Assembly: GCF_003466125.1 (NCBI RefSeq)
Contig: NZ_QSOC01000002.1
Span: 124,001 to 188,000 of the forward strand
Length of the DNA: 64,000 nt
Source of the DNA: Collinsella sp. TM10-22
GTDB lineage: Bacteria; Actinomycetota; Coriobacteriia; Coriobacteriales; Coriobacteriaceae
Direction: 5' to 3'
Each line of letters begins with the position of its first letter. The first letter of the stretch is position 1. A program made the position numbers and the translations under genes. Positions 34,215-44,600 of the stretch are shown here, piece after piece. The notes under the pieces are model-generated. The model was not told where the DNA came from. It searched no databases and saw nothing but the letters and a program-made list of their open reading frames with translations.

Positions 34215-34834
34215 CACGCATCCATTCCAAGTCGCTTAAGCGCCGCGCCGAGCAGATCCTCGACACGCATATTCTGCCCATCATACCCGCTCAGGGCAAC
34301 ATCGGTCTCCTGCGGGCTAAAGCCCATGGAGAGAAGCGCCGCGCGAGCGTCATCAATCGCCGAGGGAGCGGCGGCGGGCACCGGCATTGCGACCTGGCCG
34401 GGAATCACGTCGACCGGCACAAAGCCCTTGTCCTTGGCAAAGGTGCTCTTGAGCTCCAAGATGAGGCGTTGGGCGGTCTTTTTGCCCACGCCGGGCACCT
34501 TGGCCATGCCCTTGTCGTCCTCGGCCATCACCAGCGAATACAGCTGTCCCACCGTATAGGTGGAAAGCACGGCGAGCGCCAAGCGCGGGCCAACGCCCGA
34601 GACGGACACGAGCCGGTCGAACATCGTGCGCTCGTCCTTGGAGGAAAAACCGAAAAGTGTCATGGCGTCCTCGCGCACCTGCATACGCGTGTAGAGGCGG
34701 ACCTCGCCGCCGGACGTCGGCAACGTGGCCGCAGTGCTGCCCGAGATGCCGAGCTCAAAGCCAACGCCCGACACATCGACGACAGCAGAGCTCATCGTGG
34801 CTTCGACAAGCGTGCCGTGGAGCTGGGAAATCAT
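34214..34834 (-). CDS. ruvA: RuvA, Holliday junction DNA-binding protein
   Basis: A 206-aa tetrameric protein that binds the four-way junction and loads RuvB. The OB-fold N-terminus ([12 protein letters not shown]), the two helix-hairpin-helix motifs ([17 protein letters not shown] and [17 protein letters not shown]) and a C-terminal RuvB-binding three-helix domain ([12 protein letters not shown]) are present. It overlaps ruvC at the start (TGATG at 34834) and ruvB at the end, and AGAGAGG lies upstream. Confidence 0.97.
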   Translation of the reverse strand: MISQLHGTLVEATMSSAVVDVSGVGFELGISGSTAATLPTSGGEVRLYTRMQVREDAMTLFGFSSKDERTMFDRLVSVSGVGPRLALAVLSTYTVGQLYSLVMAEDDKGMAKVPGVGKKTAQRLILELKSTFAKDKGFVPVDVIPGQVAMPVPAAAPSAIDDARAALLSMGFSPQETDVALSGYDGQNMRVEDLLGAALKRLGMDA

Positions 34835-35355
34835 CAGTATCCGGTTCCTCTCTGTTGATAGAACTCGCCACCGGTAAGCACCCGGGTGCGGCTGAGGTTT
34901 ACATGGCAGATGGCGCAGGCCAGGGCATCGGCGGCATGGTCGGGATGCGGGTCGTGGTCGAGCTGCGTGAGCGTGCGTACCATGTAGGCGACCTGCCGCT
35001 TGTCCGCGGCGCCGGTGCCCACCACAGCCTGTTTGATCTGCATGGGCGTGTACTCGCCAATCTCGAGCGCGCACTCCGAAAGCGCCACGAGCGCAGCACC
35101 GCGGGCATGCGCCGTGGGGATGGCCGAGCGGACGTTGGCGCCAAAGTAGATGCTCTCGACAGCCGCGGTATCGGGGCGATAGCGCTCGACGACATCCTTA
35201 AGATCGCGGGCGATATGCGACAGGCGCACCGCGAGCGGACTTCCGGCACTGGTCTCGATGCAGCCATAGGCACGACAGCGAACCTCGCCACGCCGCTCCT
35301 CGATAATCCCCCAACCCGTATGGGCCAAACCAGGGTCGATACCCAAGATAACCAA
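34834..35355 (-). CDS. ruvC: RuvC, Holliday junction resolvase
   Basis: A 173-aa endonuclease that cuts Holliday junctions. The RNase-H-like catalytic acids are Asp7 (ILGIDPG), Glu67 (AVESIYF) and Asp139 with Asp143 (HPDHAADAL). TTG at 35355 is chosen as start because GGGGAGG lies five bases upstream and no ATG or GTG fits the family N-terminus. First gene of the ruvCAB operon. Confidence 0.97.
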   Translation of the reverse strand: MVILGIDPGLAHTGWGIIEERRGEVRCRAYGCIETSAGSPLAVRLSHIARDLKDVVERYRPDTAAVESIYFGANVRSAIPTAHARGAALVALSECALEIGEYTPMQIKQAVVGTGAADKRQVAYMVRTLTQLDHDPHPDHAADALACAICHVNLSRTRVLTGGEFYQQRGTGY

Positions 35356-35492
35356 GCCGACCTCCCCTCGTCACCAGCACAGCACAAAGCAAGGCCCCGC
35401 GCATCATTCACGAACGTCTGTTCTAGAATAACACAACGGGGTCAAGATGCTTAGTTGAAGTATCGGGGTTGGGAGCGAATCCCATCCCCAGT

Positions 35493-37478
35493 TTAGTTCT
35501 GCGAGAAGAATGGGAACCGTCGGGGATCAACCGGCGGATGCGGCATCGGGCCACCCTGGGGACCACCTTGCGAGCCGCCCTGACCGCCCATCATCTTATC
35601 GATGGCGTCCTGAACCTCGCCCTCGAACTTCTTCATTCCCTCGTGCAAACGACGCTGACCGTCCTCAGAGCGCAGCTCCTCCATCTGCTCGGGCGAAATA
35701 CCCAGTAGCTCGCCCAGTATGCCCATCATCTCGCCGCGCATACGCTCACTCGTATCCTCGTCAGCAAAACGGCGCACCTCGGCGCGTGCCAGCGAATCAA
35801 CCGTCATACGCTCCTTGCCGTTAAGCCCCAGGTCGGACCACGCGAGCATGTACGGCCAAGAGCGCTCGGCAAACGAGCGGGACGAGACGATCGGTGCCGT
35901 CGGCAACATGCGGCGGGCAGCCTCACCCTGTCGAACGAGCATCAGCAGCAGCGAGCAGGCCTCAGGCTTGCCAGCGGCCATCGGGATATCGTCGAAAGAT
36001 CGATTGCGGTCCACGTGCGCCTCGAGCGCGCCATCGACCTCACCCGGCTCAAGCCCGCCGAGCAGCTGTGCCGCGCGGTCGAGCATATCGACCGGACCGT
36101 CAAGCGTCGAGAGCGCCTGCGCCAGCACTCGCTCCATACAATCTTCCACCGCGTTGAGCGTCACGAGCTCTTGGGGCACCACGGCAGACGTGCGGTTGCG
36201 CACGCGCGCCACAAACTCAAGCGTCGACAGGTACACATCGCCAAAGGGCGCGTAATCGCCCTGGTAGCCGCCGCAAAGCGCCGGCGCCGCCAGCGCGTAC
36301 TCGGTTTTGGACAGCGGGCTCAGCGCCATCGCACCCAGCTCGAGCGCCGTGTCCTCCAGCATGAGGCCCAGCGTGCGAGAGCGCAGGCGCTCGGCGTCGC
36401 CCGCCGACACATCGCGGTCGAGCACGCGCGCGGCATCCGGCGCATCGCGCTCAACCGTGCGAATATGCAGGCGCTCGGCAATGGCGCGAACGGCGGCACA
36501 GCGAGCAGCCTCGGCCTCCTCCTGCGCCGGCGTAAAGATGCGGTTGCGCCCCAGCACCAGGCCAATCACATTACGTGGGCCCAGAGCGTCGACGGCCAGC
36601 GCCGCCAGCAGGGACGACGGCAAGTCGCCCTCGAGTGCCACCACGGCGCGCGACGCACCGTGGGCCCGGGCGTTGTCGCGCACGGCGAGCACCAGCGCCT
36701 GCCACAGCCACTCCTCGGAACGGAACTCGGGCAGTTCGTGATCTTCCAGGGCATCGAGCATCACGCCGCGCTGAATCTCCTGAACCAGCAGGCTCTCCTC
36801 AAAACACGGCGCTTGGGCCACCACGCGACCGCAGTCGTCGAGCACAAACGAACCGCCGGTATACACCGACTCGTCATAGGCACCGACCGGCGCCATACAG
36901 GCAAACCACACGCTGCGCTTGGATGCGATCTTGCGGTAGGCGCCGCTGCGAACGGCGGCAATGGCGGCAGTCTCGCGGTCGGTCATGTCAAACGCATTGA
37001 ATTGGAAATACGCAATGAGGTCAACACCGGTCGGCAACATCTCGAGTTCGCGGTCCAAGTCAAAAATCACGGCGATGCGCACGCCGTCCACGTCGAACAC
37101 CGGCGGCGCCCAACGCGTGTCGTTGTTCTCGCCACGCTGCAGGGCAATGCTCGAACGCGCCGGCACCACATGACCGTCCTTGAGCATCATGTAGTCGAGC
37201 AGCGGCTGACCCTCAAACGAAACCGCCGCGGGCACGATGCAGATCATGTCAAGCTCCTGGATGCGCTCGGCGACACCAGTCAAGCCGGCAAGCATGTCGT
37301 GCTCAAAGTCGGCAGCGCCCACCAGGCCACCGGGCATGGCGCCCATAAAGAGCGGAGCCGGAACGCACAGCACGCGCGCCCCGCGCTCGTGGGCCAGACG
37401 AGCCTGGTCCTCGATGCGGCCGCAAATGCCCTCAATATCACCCAGGCGCATATCGATCTGTGCAAGCGCGAGCTTCAT
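35493..37478 (-). CDS. NAD synthetase-like protein with both active sites degraded (pseudoenzyme candidate)
   Basis: A 661-aa protein with the layout of glutamine-dependent NAD synthetase: an N-terminal nitrilase-like domain (about 1-260), an adenine-nucleotide alpha-hydrolase domain (about 265-520) and a helical Gln/Gly/Pro-rich tail. Key residues are gone. The nitrilase Glu is replaced in VPAPLF (39-44), the Lys region reads VVPARSSIAL, and the Cys position in VIFDLD is Phe139. The P-loop SGGxDS is EGDLPSS (283-289). The later SKTEYAL and GDVYLSTLEFVARVRN remain recognisable. It is intact and full-length, so it probably has a non-catalytic role. ATG 37478 is preceded by a weak GGAAAGGGC site. 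Confidence 0.8.
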   Translation of the reverse strand: MKLALAQIDMRLGDIEGICGRIEDQARLAHERGARVLCVPAPLFMGAMPGGLVGAADFEHDMLAGLTGVAERIQELDMICIVPAAVSFEGQPLLDYMMLKDGHVVPARSSIALQRGENNDTRWAPPVFDVDGVRIAVIFDLDRELEMLPTGVDLIAYFQFNAFDMTDRETAAIAAVRSGAYRKIASKRSVWFACMAPVGAYDESVYTGGSFVLDDCGRVVAQAPCFEESLLVQEIQRGVMLDALEDHELPEFRSEEWLWQALVLAVRDNARAHGASRAVVALEGDLPSSLLAALAVDALGPRNVIGLVLGRNRIFTPAQEEAEAARCAAVRAIAERLHIRTVERDAPDAARVLDRDVSAGDAERLRSRTLGLMLEDTALELGAMALSPLSKTEYALAAPALCGGYQGDYAPFGDVYLSTLEFVARVRNRTSAVVPQELVTLNAVEDCMERVLAQALSTLDGPVDMLDRAAQLLGGLEPGEVDGALEAHVDRNRSFDDIPMAAGKPEACSLLLMLVRQGEAARRMLPTAPIVSSRSFAERSWPYMLAWSDLGLNGKERMTVDSLARAEVRRFADEDTSERMRGEMMGILGELLGISPEQMEELRSEDGQRRLHEGMKKFEGEVQDAIDKMMGGQGGSQGGPQGGPMPHPPVDPRRFPFFSQN

Positions 37479-37515
37479 GGCTCAGCCCTTTCCGTCGTAA
37501 ACCATCGAAATCGTA

Positions 37516-37549
37516 GTAAAAGCGCCGGCCGCATGATGCAGTCGGCGCT
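37516..37549 (-). terminator. Terminator after the desulfoferrodoxin gene
   Basis: On the minus strand AGCGCCG (37549-37543) pairs with CGGCGCT (37527-37521), with inner partial pairing of CTGCAT/ATGCGG, followed by TTTAC. Confidence 0.7.
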
Positions 37550-37595
37550 CGCATGTGCATATGCTAGCTATGATACCCCGAGCGGGGGCGCGCTC

Positions 37596-37958
37596 CTAGA
37601 ACGTCGCGGACCACAGCCCGTGCAGGTTGCAGTAGGCATAGACGGTACCGGTCTTGGAACCGCCGGCAAAAAACGTCGCGGGCTTCATGCCGGGCTCAAG
37701 GTAATGGACCTCTAAGCGGCCCTCGGCCTCAAGGGCGATCCACTCAATATAGTGCTCGGGCAGGCTGGGGTGCTCGACCGAGCCAACGCGTGCGCGAATC
37801 ACGTGACCGTCGCGCTCGGTCTCGACAACAGGCACGTGCTTCTCGTGCGCCGCGTCCTCAGTGTTTGCGGTCAGTTCCGTGCAACCGGCAGGGGTTGCAA
37901 CGTCGTTGCCAAGGGCGGCAATGAGCTTACCGTCGGGGTCCTTAAAGAATTTCGCCAT
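37596..37958 (-). CDS. Superoxide reductase, neelaredoxin/desulfoferrodoxin class II
   Basis: A 120-aa protein that reduces superoxide without making oxygen, in anaerobes. The iron centre ligands are visible: His41 (EKHVPV), His63 and His69 (HPSLPEHYIEW), Cys110 and His113 (YCNLHG). The N-terminal rubredoxin-like FeS4 domain of class I is absent, so it is class II. AAGGAGAAC precedes ATG 37958; the frame extends 30 codons further without a site. Terminator at 37516. Confidence 0.93.
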   Translation of the reverse strand: MAKFFKDPDGKLIAALGNDVATPAGCTELTANTEDAAHEKHVPVVETERDGHVIRARVGSVEHPSLPEHYIEWIALEAEGRLEVHYLEPGMKPATFFAGGSKTGTVYAYCNLHGLWSATF

Positions 37959-38123
37959 GATGTTCTCCTTTGCTGACGTGCCAATGTTCTTGATGGTTCT
38001 TATGCCCAAAGGCAGACAAACCATCCACGGCATTGCAAATGAACACATAACGGATCAGGCAAGCGATCGGGCCAACATGCGTCGACCGTCCTGCCCACTC
38101 CAGCAGTCCCACCCCGCGCGCGG

Positions 38124-41100
38124 CTAGCGCCCGTCGCCGCCCAGCAGTGCCAGAACATCTTCGCGGGTAAACAGCGCCGACGAGATGCCGTCGCCGCCAA
38201 GCACGCTGTTGACCAGATCGCGCTTGGACTCCTGCATCTGCATGATGCGCTCCTCGATCGTGTCCTTGGCGATGAGTTTGTACACGGTCACGGTGTGTTG
38301 CTGGCCAATGCGGTGGGCGCGGTCGGTCGCCTGGTCCTGCGCTGCCACGTTCCACCACGGGTCGTAGTGGATGACCACGTCGGCCGCCGTCAGGTTAAGG
38401 CCCACGCCGCCCGCCTTGAGCGAAATCAAAAAGACCGGAACCTCGCCCTCCTGGAACTGCGCGACCATCTTGGCGCGGCTCTCCTTAGACGAAGCGCCCG
38501 TGAGCTTAAGGAAGGCGATGTCCTCCTTGGCCAGGCGCTTGCCGATGATATCGAGCATACCCGTAAACTGGCTGAACAACAGGATGCGATGCCCGCCGTC
38601 GAGTGCGCCGTGCACGAGCTCCATGCACGTATCGAGTTTGGCGCTCCCCGCCTTGTAATCCTCGTAGTGCAGACGCGGGTCGCAGCAGATCTGGCGCAGC
38701 TTGGTGAGCTCGGCGAGCACCTTGAGCTTGTCTTTCTTAAACTCCCCAGCCTCGCGGTGCTGCACCTGCTGGGCGATGCGGTCCTGGTTGGCCAGGTAGA
38801 GCTTGCGCTGCTCGCCGGTGAGCTGTGCCATGACGGTGTCCTCGATCTTTTCGGGTAGATCGGCCACCACGTCTTCCTTTACGCGGCGTAGCACAAACGG
38901 CGACACGAGCGCCTGCAGGCGAGCAGCACTGTCACCCTCGGCGTGCTCGACCGGGCTCTCAAAGCGCTTGGCAAACGACTCGCGCGTGCCCAGCAGGCCC
39001 GGCATCAAAAAGTCGAAGATGCTCCAGAGCTCGGACAAGCGGTTTTCGATGGGCGTGCCCGTCAAGGCAAAGCGCACGCCGGCAGGCAGGCGCTTGGCGG
39101 CGCGCGCCACCTGCGTGAGCGGATTTTTAATGTACTGGGCCTCATCGAGCACCACGCGGGCACAATCCTGCTCGACGTACTCGTCGATATCGCGGCGCAT
39201 AAGGTCATACGACGTCACGACCACGTTATGCTCGGCCACGCCGGCAATCTGTACGCGACGCTGCGCCTTGGCGCCCACGATGGCGCACACATCGAGCGAG
39301 GGCGCAAAGCGCTCCAGCTCGGCAGTCCAGTTGTACACGAGTGAGGCCGGGCATACCACGAGCGTGGGCTTGGTGTCCCCCGCCTCCACACGCGCCAGGA
39401 TATGCGCGATCATCTGGAGCGTTTTGCCAAGGCCCATGTCGTCGGCCAAGATGCCGCCAAGGCCCAGGTGTTCGAGCGAGCCGAGCCACTGGTATCCGTC
39501 GACCTGGTAGCCACGCAGCGTGGCCTTGAGCGAGGCGGGTACCGTAAAGTCCATCTTGCCGAGCGTGTCCAGGCGCTCGACGGTGCGGCGGAACGCGGCG
39601 TCGCGATCGGCCTCGAGCGCCGGCGTGCGCGCGAGCATGCTATCGACAAAAAGGGTGCTCGACGCGGGAAGCGACACGCCGTCGAGCAGGTCGACGGCAT
39701 CGACACCCAGATCTTCGGCAAGGCCAAACGCGGCGCGCGCTCCCTCATCCAGGCGCACGATGTCGCCGGACGTCAGGCGCGCAAACGTCTGGTGGCGCTT
39801 GTACGAGTCCAGATAGATGGCAAGATCTGCCGCCGAAAGCCCGCTCGCGCCCAGCTCGACGTCGAGCAGGTTACTCTTGACGGTCGCACGAACCGAGAGT
39901 TTGGGCGCGGGACGCACCGAAATCTGGCGCAGACGGTCGCTGAGCATGACCTCACCCAGCTCGGACAGGGCGGACAGACCCTCGGTCAGCAGGCAGAACA
40001 AGCTCTCATCATCGCGCTCCTCAAACGCCAGACCGCCCTCGTAGAAACCGAAGTACAGGGCCGCCGTATCCATAACGCGAAACTCCGCCACCTCGTCGCG
40101 GGGCGGCACGCCGGGGCGTTGCTCTTCGAAGGGACTGCCCGGAGCGCCCAGACTAAAGAGATCCGCCGACCAATCGCCGTAGGTAACCGTAATTTTGCAG
40201 GTCACGAGCCCATCGTCGACGCCGATCGCCATAGCAAAGCTCGGCTCGGGTGCCACGGTATCGAGCGCGGCGGGCGCGGTGAGGTCGGTATAGTCGCGCA
40301 AAATGGGCAGCGCCATACGGCAGAACTCCCCCACCTGCTCGGCGGCAATATGGGCGGGCGTACGGCACGGCAGCAAGCGCGACAAAAAAGGTGCGGCATG
40401 CTGAGCAAATGCAGCGTCGGTACGGCGCGCGCGGCGCGTGTCAACCAAGTAGGCGGCATCGCCCGACGCAAAGCAGTACATATCGGCGGGCAGGCGCAGG
40501 TCATAGCTACCACCAGCCGCCGGCGCGATTTTGGCGGCAAGCAGCGGTGGGCGCTTAGCGGATGCCTCGTCCTCCCCTTGCGGAGACAGCTCAACCGCCA
40601 CGTCGTAGGTGCGATGCGTCGTCATCCCCCGCGACCAGGCGGGCTCAAAGGAGATGGTCTGGCCGCGCAGCAGGTCCAGCACATATACGATGCTATACTC
40701 GGACAGCGGCAACTGACGCTCGGCAACAAAACCACTGCGGGCAAAGTCGTACGACGCTGAACGCGAGCTTGTGATGTCATCGAGATAGGCAACTGTCGTC
40801 GCAACAAGGTTGAGCAGCTTTGCCGATGTTTCGTCAAAGGCCTCAGGTGAATGGACAAACGTGAGCTTCTTGCCATAGGAGAACGTGCCGCCGCGCACGT
40901 AGGCATCGGCCATGCCGTCGATGTCCTTGACCACGTAGGAGACCGATCCACAGCGAATGCGGAACTCGAGCGCCCAGCTAAAGCGGTCAGCGAACAGCGG
41001 ATTGTAGTACGGCACCAACGAGGGCTCCAACGCCGCTTTGGGGGCGTCGGCATCAACGGCACCGGCAAGCTTGCGGCGCATGCTCGCCAGCTCATCCATG

Positions 41101-41588
41101 CGCGCGTCCGAAAGATCGGAGAGTGCCGCCATGAGGCTGGGGCTCGTGGGGACGGGCGCCGGAAAGGGAAAATTGGGGTTGACGGCCGGCGCGACGGACG
41201 CGGCGCGCGCGGGCTGTTTCGGCTGCGCCGTAAACGTGCGAACCGGCGTGCGCAAACCTTCGACGGGCTCGGCGCCGCTGGCATCCAAATACGCCAGCGC
41301 CGTGGCAATAGCGTGCTTACACATACCGGGATAGCGGTATGCGGCGGGGCAGTCGCAATCGTAGTCGATAACCTCGTGCTCGTCCATGTCGAGCGCCACG
41401 TGCGTCTTGTACAGGTCACCGCGCGAGCCGCGCACCGTGCCCTCGACCGTCACGTTTTTGGAGAAGCGCGAGCCGCTGTCCTCGATCGACAGCACGGCAC
41501 CGTTGAGCATGAGCGAACGCCCCTTCATAAAGGTGCCGCTCAACGCCGCCTCTTTGCGAAGCGCCTGCACAAACGTCCCCTGCGCCAT
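38124..41588 (-). CDS. SWIM zinc-finger SNF2-family ATPase
   Basis: A 1154-aa SNF2 protein. A SWIM finger (Cys78, Cys80, Cys90, His92 in CDCPAAYRYPGMCKH) lies near the start. A long middle region follows, then the helicase core with Walker A DDMGLGKT (about 713-720), the VLDEAQYIKNP motif II (about 810), LTGTPIENRLSELWS (motif III) and the C-terminal QATDRAHRIGQ motif VI. This is the RapA/HepA-like bacterial class of DNA translocases or remodelers. ATG 41588 has GGAGG five bases upstream. It lies downstream of dnaE, 28 bases after its stop, suggesting cotranscription with replication/repair genes. Confidence 0.93.
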   Translation of the reverse strand: MAQGTFVQALRKEAALSGTFMKGRSLMLNGAVLSIEDSGSRFSKNVTVEGTVRGSRGDLYKTHVALDMDEHEVIDYDCDCPAAYRYPGMCKHAIATALAYLDASGAEPVEGLRTPVRTFTAQPKQPARAASVAPAVNPNFPFPAPVPTSPSLMAALSDLSDARMDELASMRRKLAGAVDADAPKAALEPSLVPYYNPLFADRFSWALEFRIRCGSVSYVVKDIDGMADAYVRGGTFSYGKKLTFVHSPEAFDETSAKLLNLVATTVAYLDDITSSRSASYDFARSGFVAERQLPLSEYSIVYVLDLLRGQTISFEPAWSRGMTTHRTYDVAVELSPQGEDEASAKRPPLLAAKIAPAAGGSYDLRLPADMYCFASGDAAYLVDTRRARRTDAAFAQHAAPFLSRLLPCRTPAHIAAEQVGEFCRMALPILRDYTDLTAPAALDTVAPEPSFAMAIGVDDGLVTCKITVTYGDWSADLFSLGAPGSPFEEQRPGVPPRDEVAEFRVMDTAALYFGFYEGGLAFEERDDESLFCLLTEGLSALSELGEVMLSDRLRQISVRPAPKLSVRATVKSNLLDVELGASGLSAADLAIYLDSYKRHQTFARLTSGDIVRLDEGARAAFGLAEDLGVDAVDLLDGVSLPASSTLFVDSMLARTPALEADRDAAFRRTVERLDTLGKMDFTVPASLKATLRGYQVDGYQWLGSLEHLGLGGILADDMGLGKTLQMIAHILARVEAGDTKPTLVVCPASLVYNWTAELERFAPSLDVCAIVGAKAQRRVQIAGVAEHNVVVTSYDLMRRDIDEYVEQDCARVVLDEAQYIKNPLTQVARAAKRLPAGVRFALTGTPIENRLSELWSIFDFLMPGLLGTRESFAKRFESPVEHAEGDSAARLQALVSPFVLRRVKEDVVADLPEKIEDTVMAQLTGEQRKLYLANQDRIAQQVQHREAGEFKKDKLKVLAELTKLRQICCDPRLHYEDYKAGSAKLDTCMELVHGALDGGHRILLFSQFTGMLDIIGKRLAKEDIAFLKLTGASSKESRAKMVAQFQEGEVPVFLISLKAGGVGLNLTAADVVIHYDPWWNVAAQDQATDRAHRIGQQHTVTVYKLIAKDTIEERIMQMQESKRDLVNSVLGGDGISSALFTREDVLALLGGDGR

Positions 41589-41616
41589 CACTTCCTCCAA
41601 TCTCACCCGGGGTAGC

Positions 41617-44600
41617 TTAGATCACCGTCACGCGACCCTGGTTACCCACAATGGCCTTGGCCTCGGCCAGCAGCGGAATCGAACGCGCGTTGACCTTGGC
41701 AGGTACCTCGGCACGCAGCACGCGCCCGTCCACCTGCTCGATAAAGATCTCCACGCGGTCGCCGCCCGGGTTAGCGGTGAGCACCGTGGCCAGGCGCGCC
41801 ATATTGCCCTGGCTAAAGCGGCTGTTAGGCACCATGACCTCAAACACCTTGGGCTTGTTGTTCTCCTCGTTGAGCTCGAGCGGCACGATCTCCTGCGCGA
41901 TGATCTGGTCGCCGCGGTCCGAGCGCTCGAGCTTGCCCTTAATGCGCACAAAGGCATCGGACAGCTGCGCGCCGGTCTCGGGATCGACCTCGCCGTACAG
42001 GTACCCCTCGGCCTCTTTATAGGTCTTGGGGAACACGACGACGGTGGCCTCGCCTTCCATGTCCTCGAGCTGCACGATGCCCATGGGGTCACCGTTTTTG
42101 GTCACGCGCTTGGACACGCTCGAGACCATGCCGGCCCACCACAGCGCCTTGCCCTCGGGAATCTCCTGGTTGATGGTGCCGCCCGTAGGATTCTGAACTT
42201 CGTAGCCGGTATCGATCTGCGAGAACGAGAAGTCGCGCGCCTTGGCTAGTGCATACTCAAACGGGCGCAGCGGGTGGTCCGAGACATAGATGCCCAGAAC
42301 CTCCTTCTCCTGGCTCAGCTTAAGGTGGCGGTCCCACTCCTGACCATCCGGATCGGGCACGCTCACCTCAAAGCCCGAGCCCTCAACGTCGCCAAACATA
42401 TCAAAGAACGACGTCTGACCGCTCGCGCGATCCTTCTGGCGCTTCACCGCGGCATCGATGATGTTCTCGGGGTTGTTCTTATCCACAAAGTGCATCATCT
42501 GGCGACGCGGATACCCCGTGGAGTCGAAGGCGCCTGCCTTGATGAGCGATTCGATCACGCGGCGGTTGGCCTGGCTCGAATCCACGCGCTCGACAAAGTC
42601 GTGCAGCGTCTTAAACGGGCCGCCCGCCTCGCGCTCGGCGATAATCGCCTGCGCCACGCCGGTGCCCACGCCGCGGATGCCGGCCAGACCAAAGCGCACG
42701 CCCTCCTTGGTAGCCGTGAACTCGGTACCGGACTCGTTGACATCTGGCGACAGCACGGGGATGCCGTCGTGACGGCATGCCGAGACGTAGTGCACGATCT
42801 TGTCGGTCTTGCCCGTATAGGACGTCAGAACGGCCGCCATGTACTCGTGCGGATAGTGCGCCTTGAGCCACGCCGTCTGCATAACCAGGATGGCGTAGCC
42901 GGCGGAGTGCGACTTGTTGAAGGCGTAGGACGCGAACTCGAGAACATCGTCCCAAATCTTCTGGGCGACCTCGCGCGTATAGTTGTTCTTGATGGCGCCG
43001 TTCATCCAGTGGTCGTAGGTGGTCTCGTCGGAGCCATCCTCCCAGTGGAGCACCGTCGACGTGAGCAGCTTGATTTTCTTCTTAGCCACGGGCTTACGGA
43101 TACGCGAGTCCGATTCGCCCTTGGAGAAGCCGCACATCTCGACGGAGATGAGCATAACCTGCTCCTGGTAGACCATGGTGCCGTAGGTTTCGCCCAGGAT
43201 GTCGTCCAGGCGGTCGTCGTAGGAGACCGCCGGCTCCTTGCCGTTCATACGGTTGATGTAGGACGAAACCATGCCGGCGCCCAGCGGGCCCGGGCGGTAC
43301 AGGGCGATCAATGCTACGACGTGCTTGTACTCGGTGGGCTTCATGTTCTTGATCGTGGCCGTCATGCCGGCGGACTCGACCTGGAAGACGCCGGCGGTGT
43401 GGCCGGAACCCATGAGCTTAAAGATCTCGGGGTCGTCAAAGGGAATCTCTTCCTCTTTGATGTCGATGCCGAAGTTCTTTTTGATGTTTGCCTTGGCCTT
43501 GGAGATAACCGTCAGCGTGCGCAGGCCCAAGAAGTCCATCTTGAGCAAGCCCATGTCGGCAACGGTATGGCCCTCGTACTGGGTAATCTCGACGCCGCCC
43601 TTGGTGTCGAGCTTGGTGGGCACGTGCTCGTTGACGGGGTCGCGGCAGATCAGAACGGCGCACGCGTGCACGCCCTCGCCACGGGTGAGGCCCTCGATTG
43701 AGAGCGCCGTGTCGATGATGCGGCGGGCGTCGTCGTCCTTTTTATATGCCTCGGCAAAATCGGGGTTAAACAGGTCCTCTTTGCCGGGTTGCTTTTCGAG
43801 CACCTGCTTGAGCTTGACCTTGGGGTCGCTCGAGACCATCTTGGACAGACGCTGGCCCATGTAGACCGGGTAGTCCAGGACGCGAGCGGCGTCGTTGATG
43901 GCCTGCTTGGCCTTAATGGTCGAGTAGGTGATGACGTGGGTGACTTTCTCGGGGCCGTAGAGCTGGCGAACGTGCTCCACGACCTCGAGGCGCCGCTCAT
44001 CGTCGAAGTCCATATCGATATCGGGCATCTCGGTACGCTGCGGGGACAGGAACCTCTCGAACATCAGGCCGTTCTCGAGCGGGTCGAACGCGGTGATGTT
44101 CATAGCGTAGGCGACGATAGCGCCAGCGGCCGAACCACGGCCGGGGCCGACGCCGATGCCGTTGTCCTTGGCCCATTGCACGTACTCGGCAACAATCAAG
44201 AAGTAGGCGGCAAAGCCCTTGTCGCAAATGACCTTGTATTCGTACTCAAAGCGCTCTTTGATGTTGACGCCACCGATCTCGCGCGTGGCCCAGTCGTCGC
44301 CATAGTGCTGGCGCAGACCCTTCTCGCACTCGCGGCGGAACTGGCTCTCGTGCGTCTCGCCGGGGTCGAGCAACGGGAAGCGCGGCAGGATGATGGAGTC
44401 CCAGTCCAGCTCGACGTAGCACTTGTCGGCGATCTCGAGCGTGTTGTCGCAGGCCTCGGGGCAATACGGGAACATCGCCCGCATCTCCTCCTCGGTCTTC
44501 ATGTAAAACTCCGAGCCAGTCATGCGCATGCGGTTGGGGTCATCGACCTTGGCGTTCATGCCGATGCACATGATGACGTCCTGCACCGGCGCGTCCTCGC

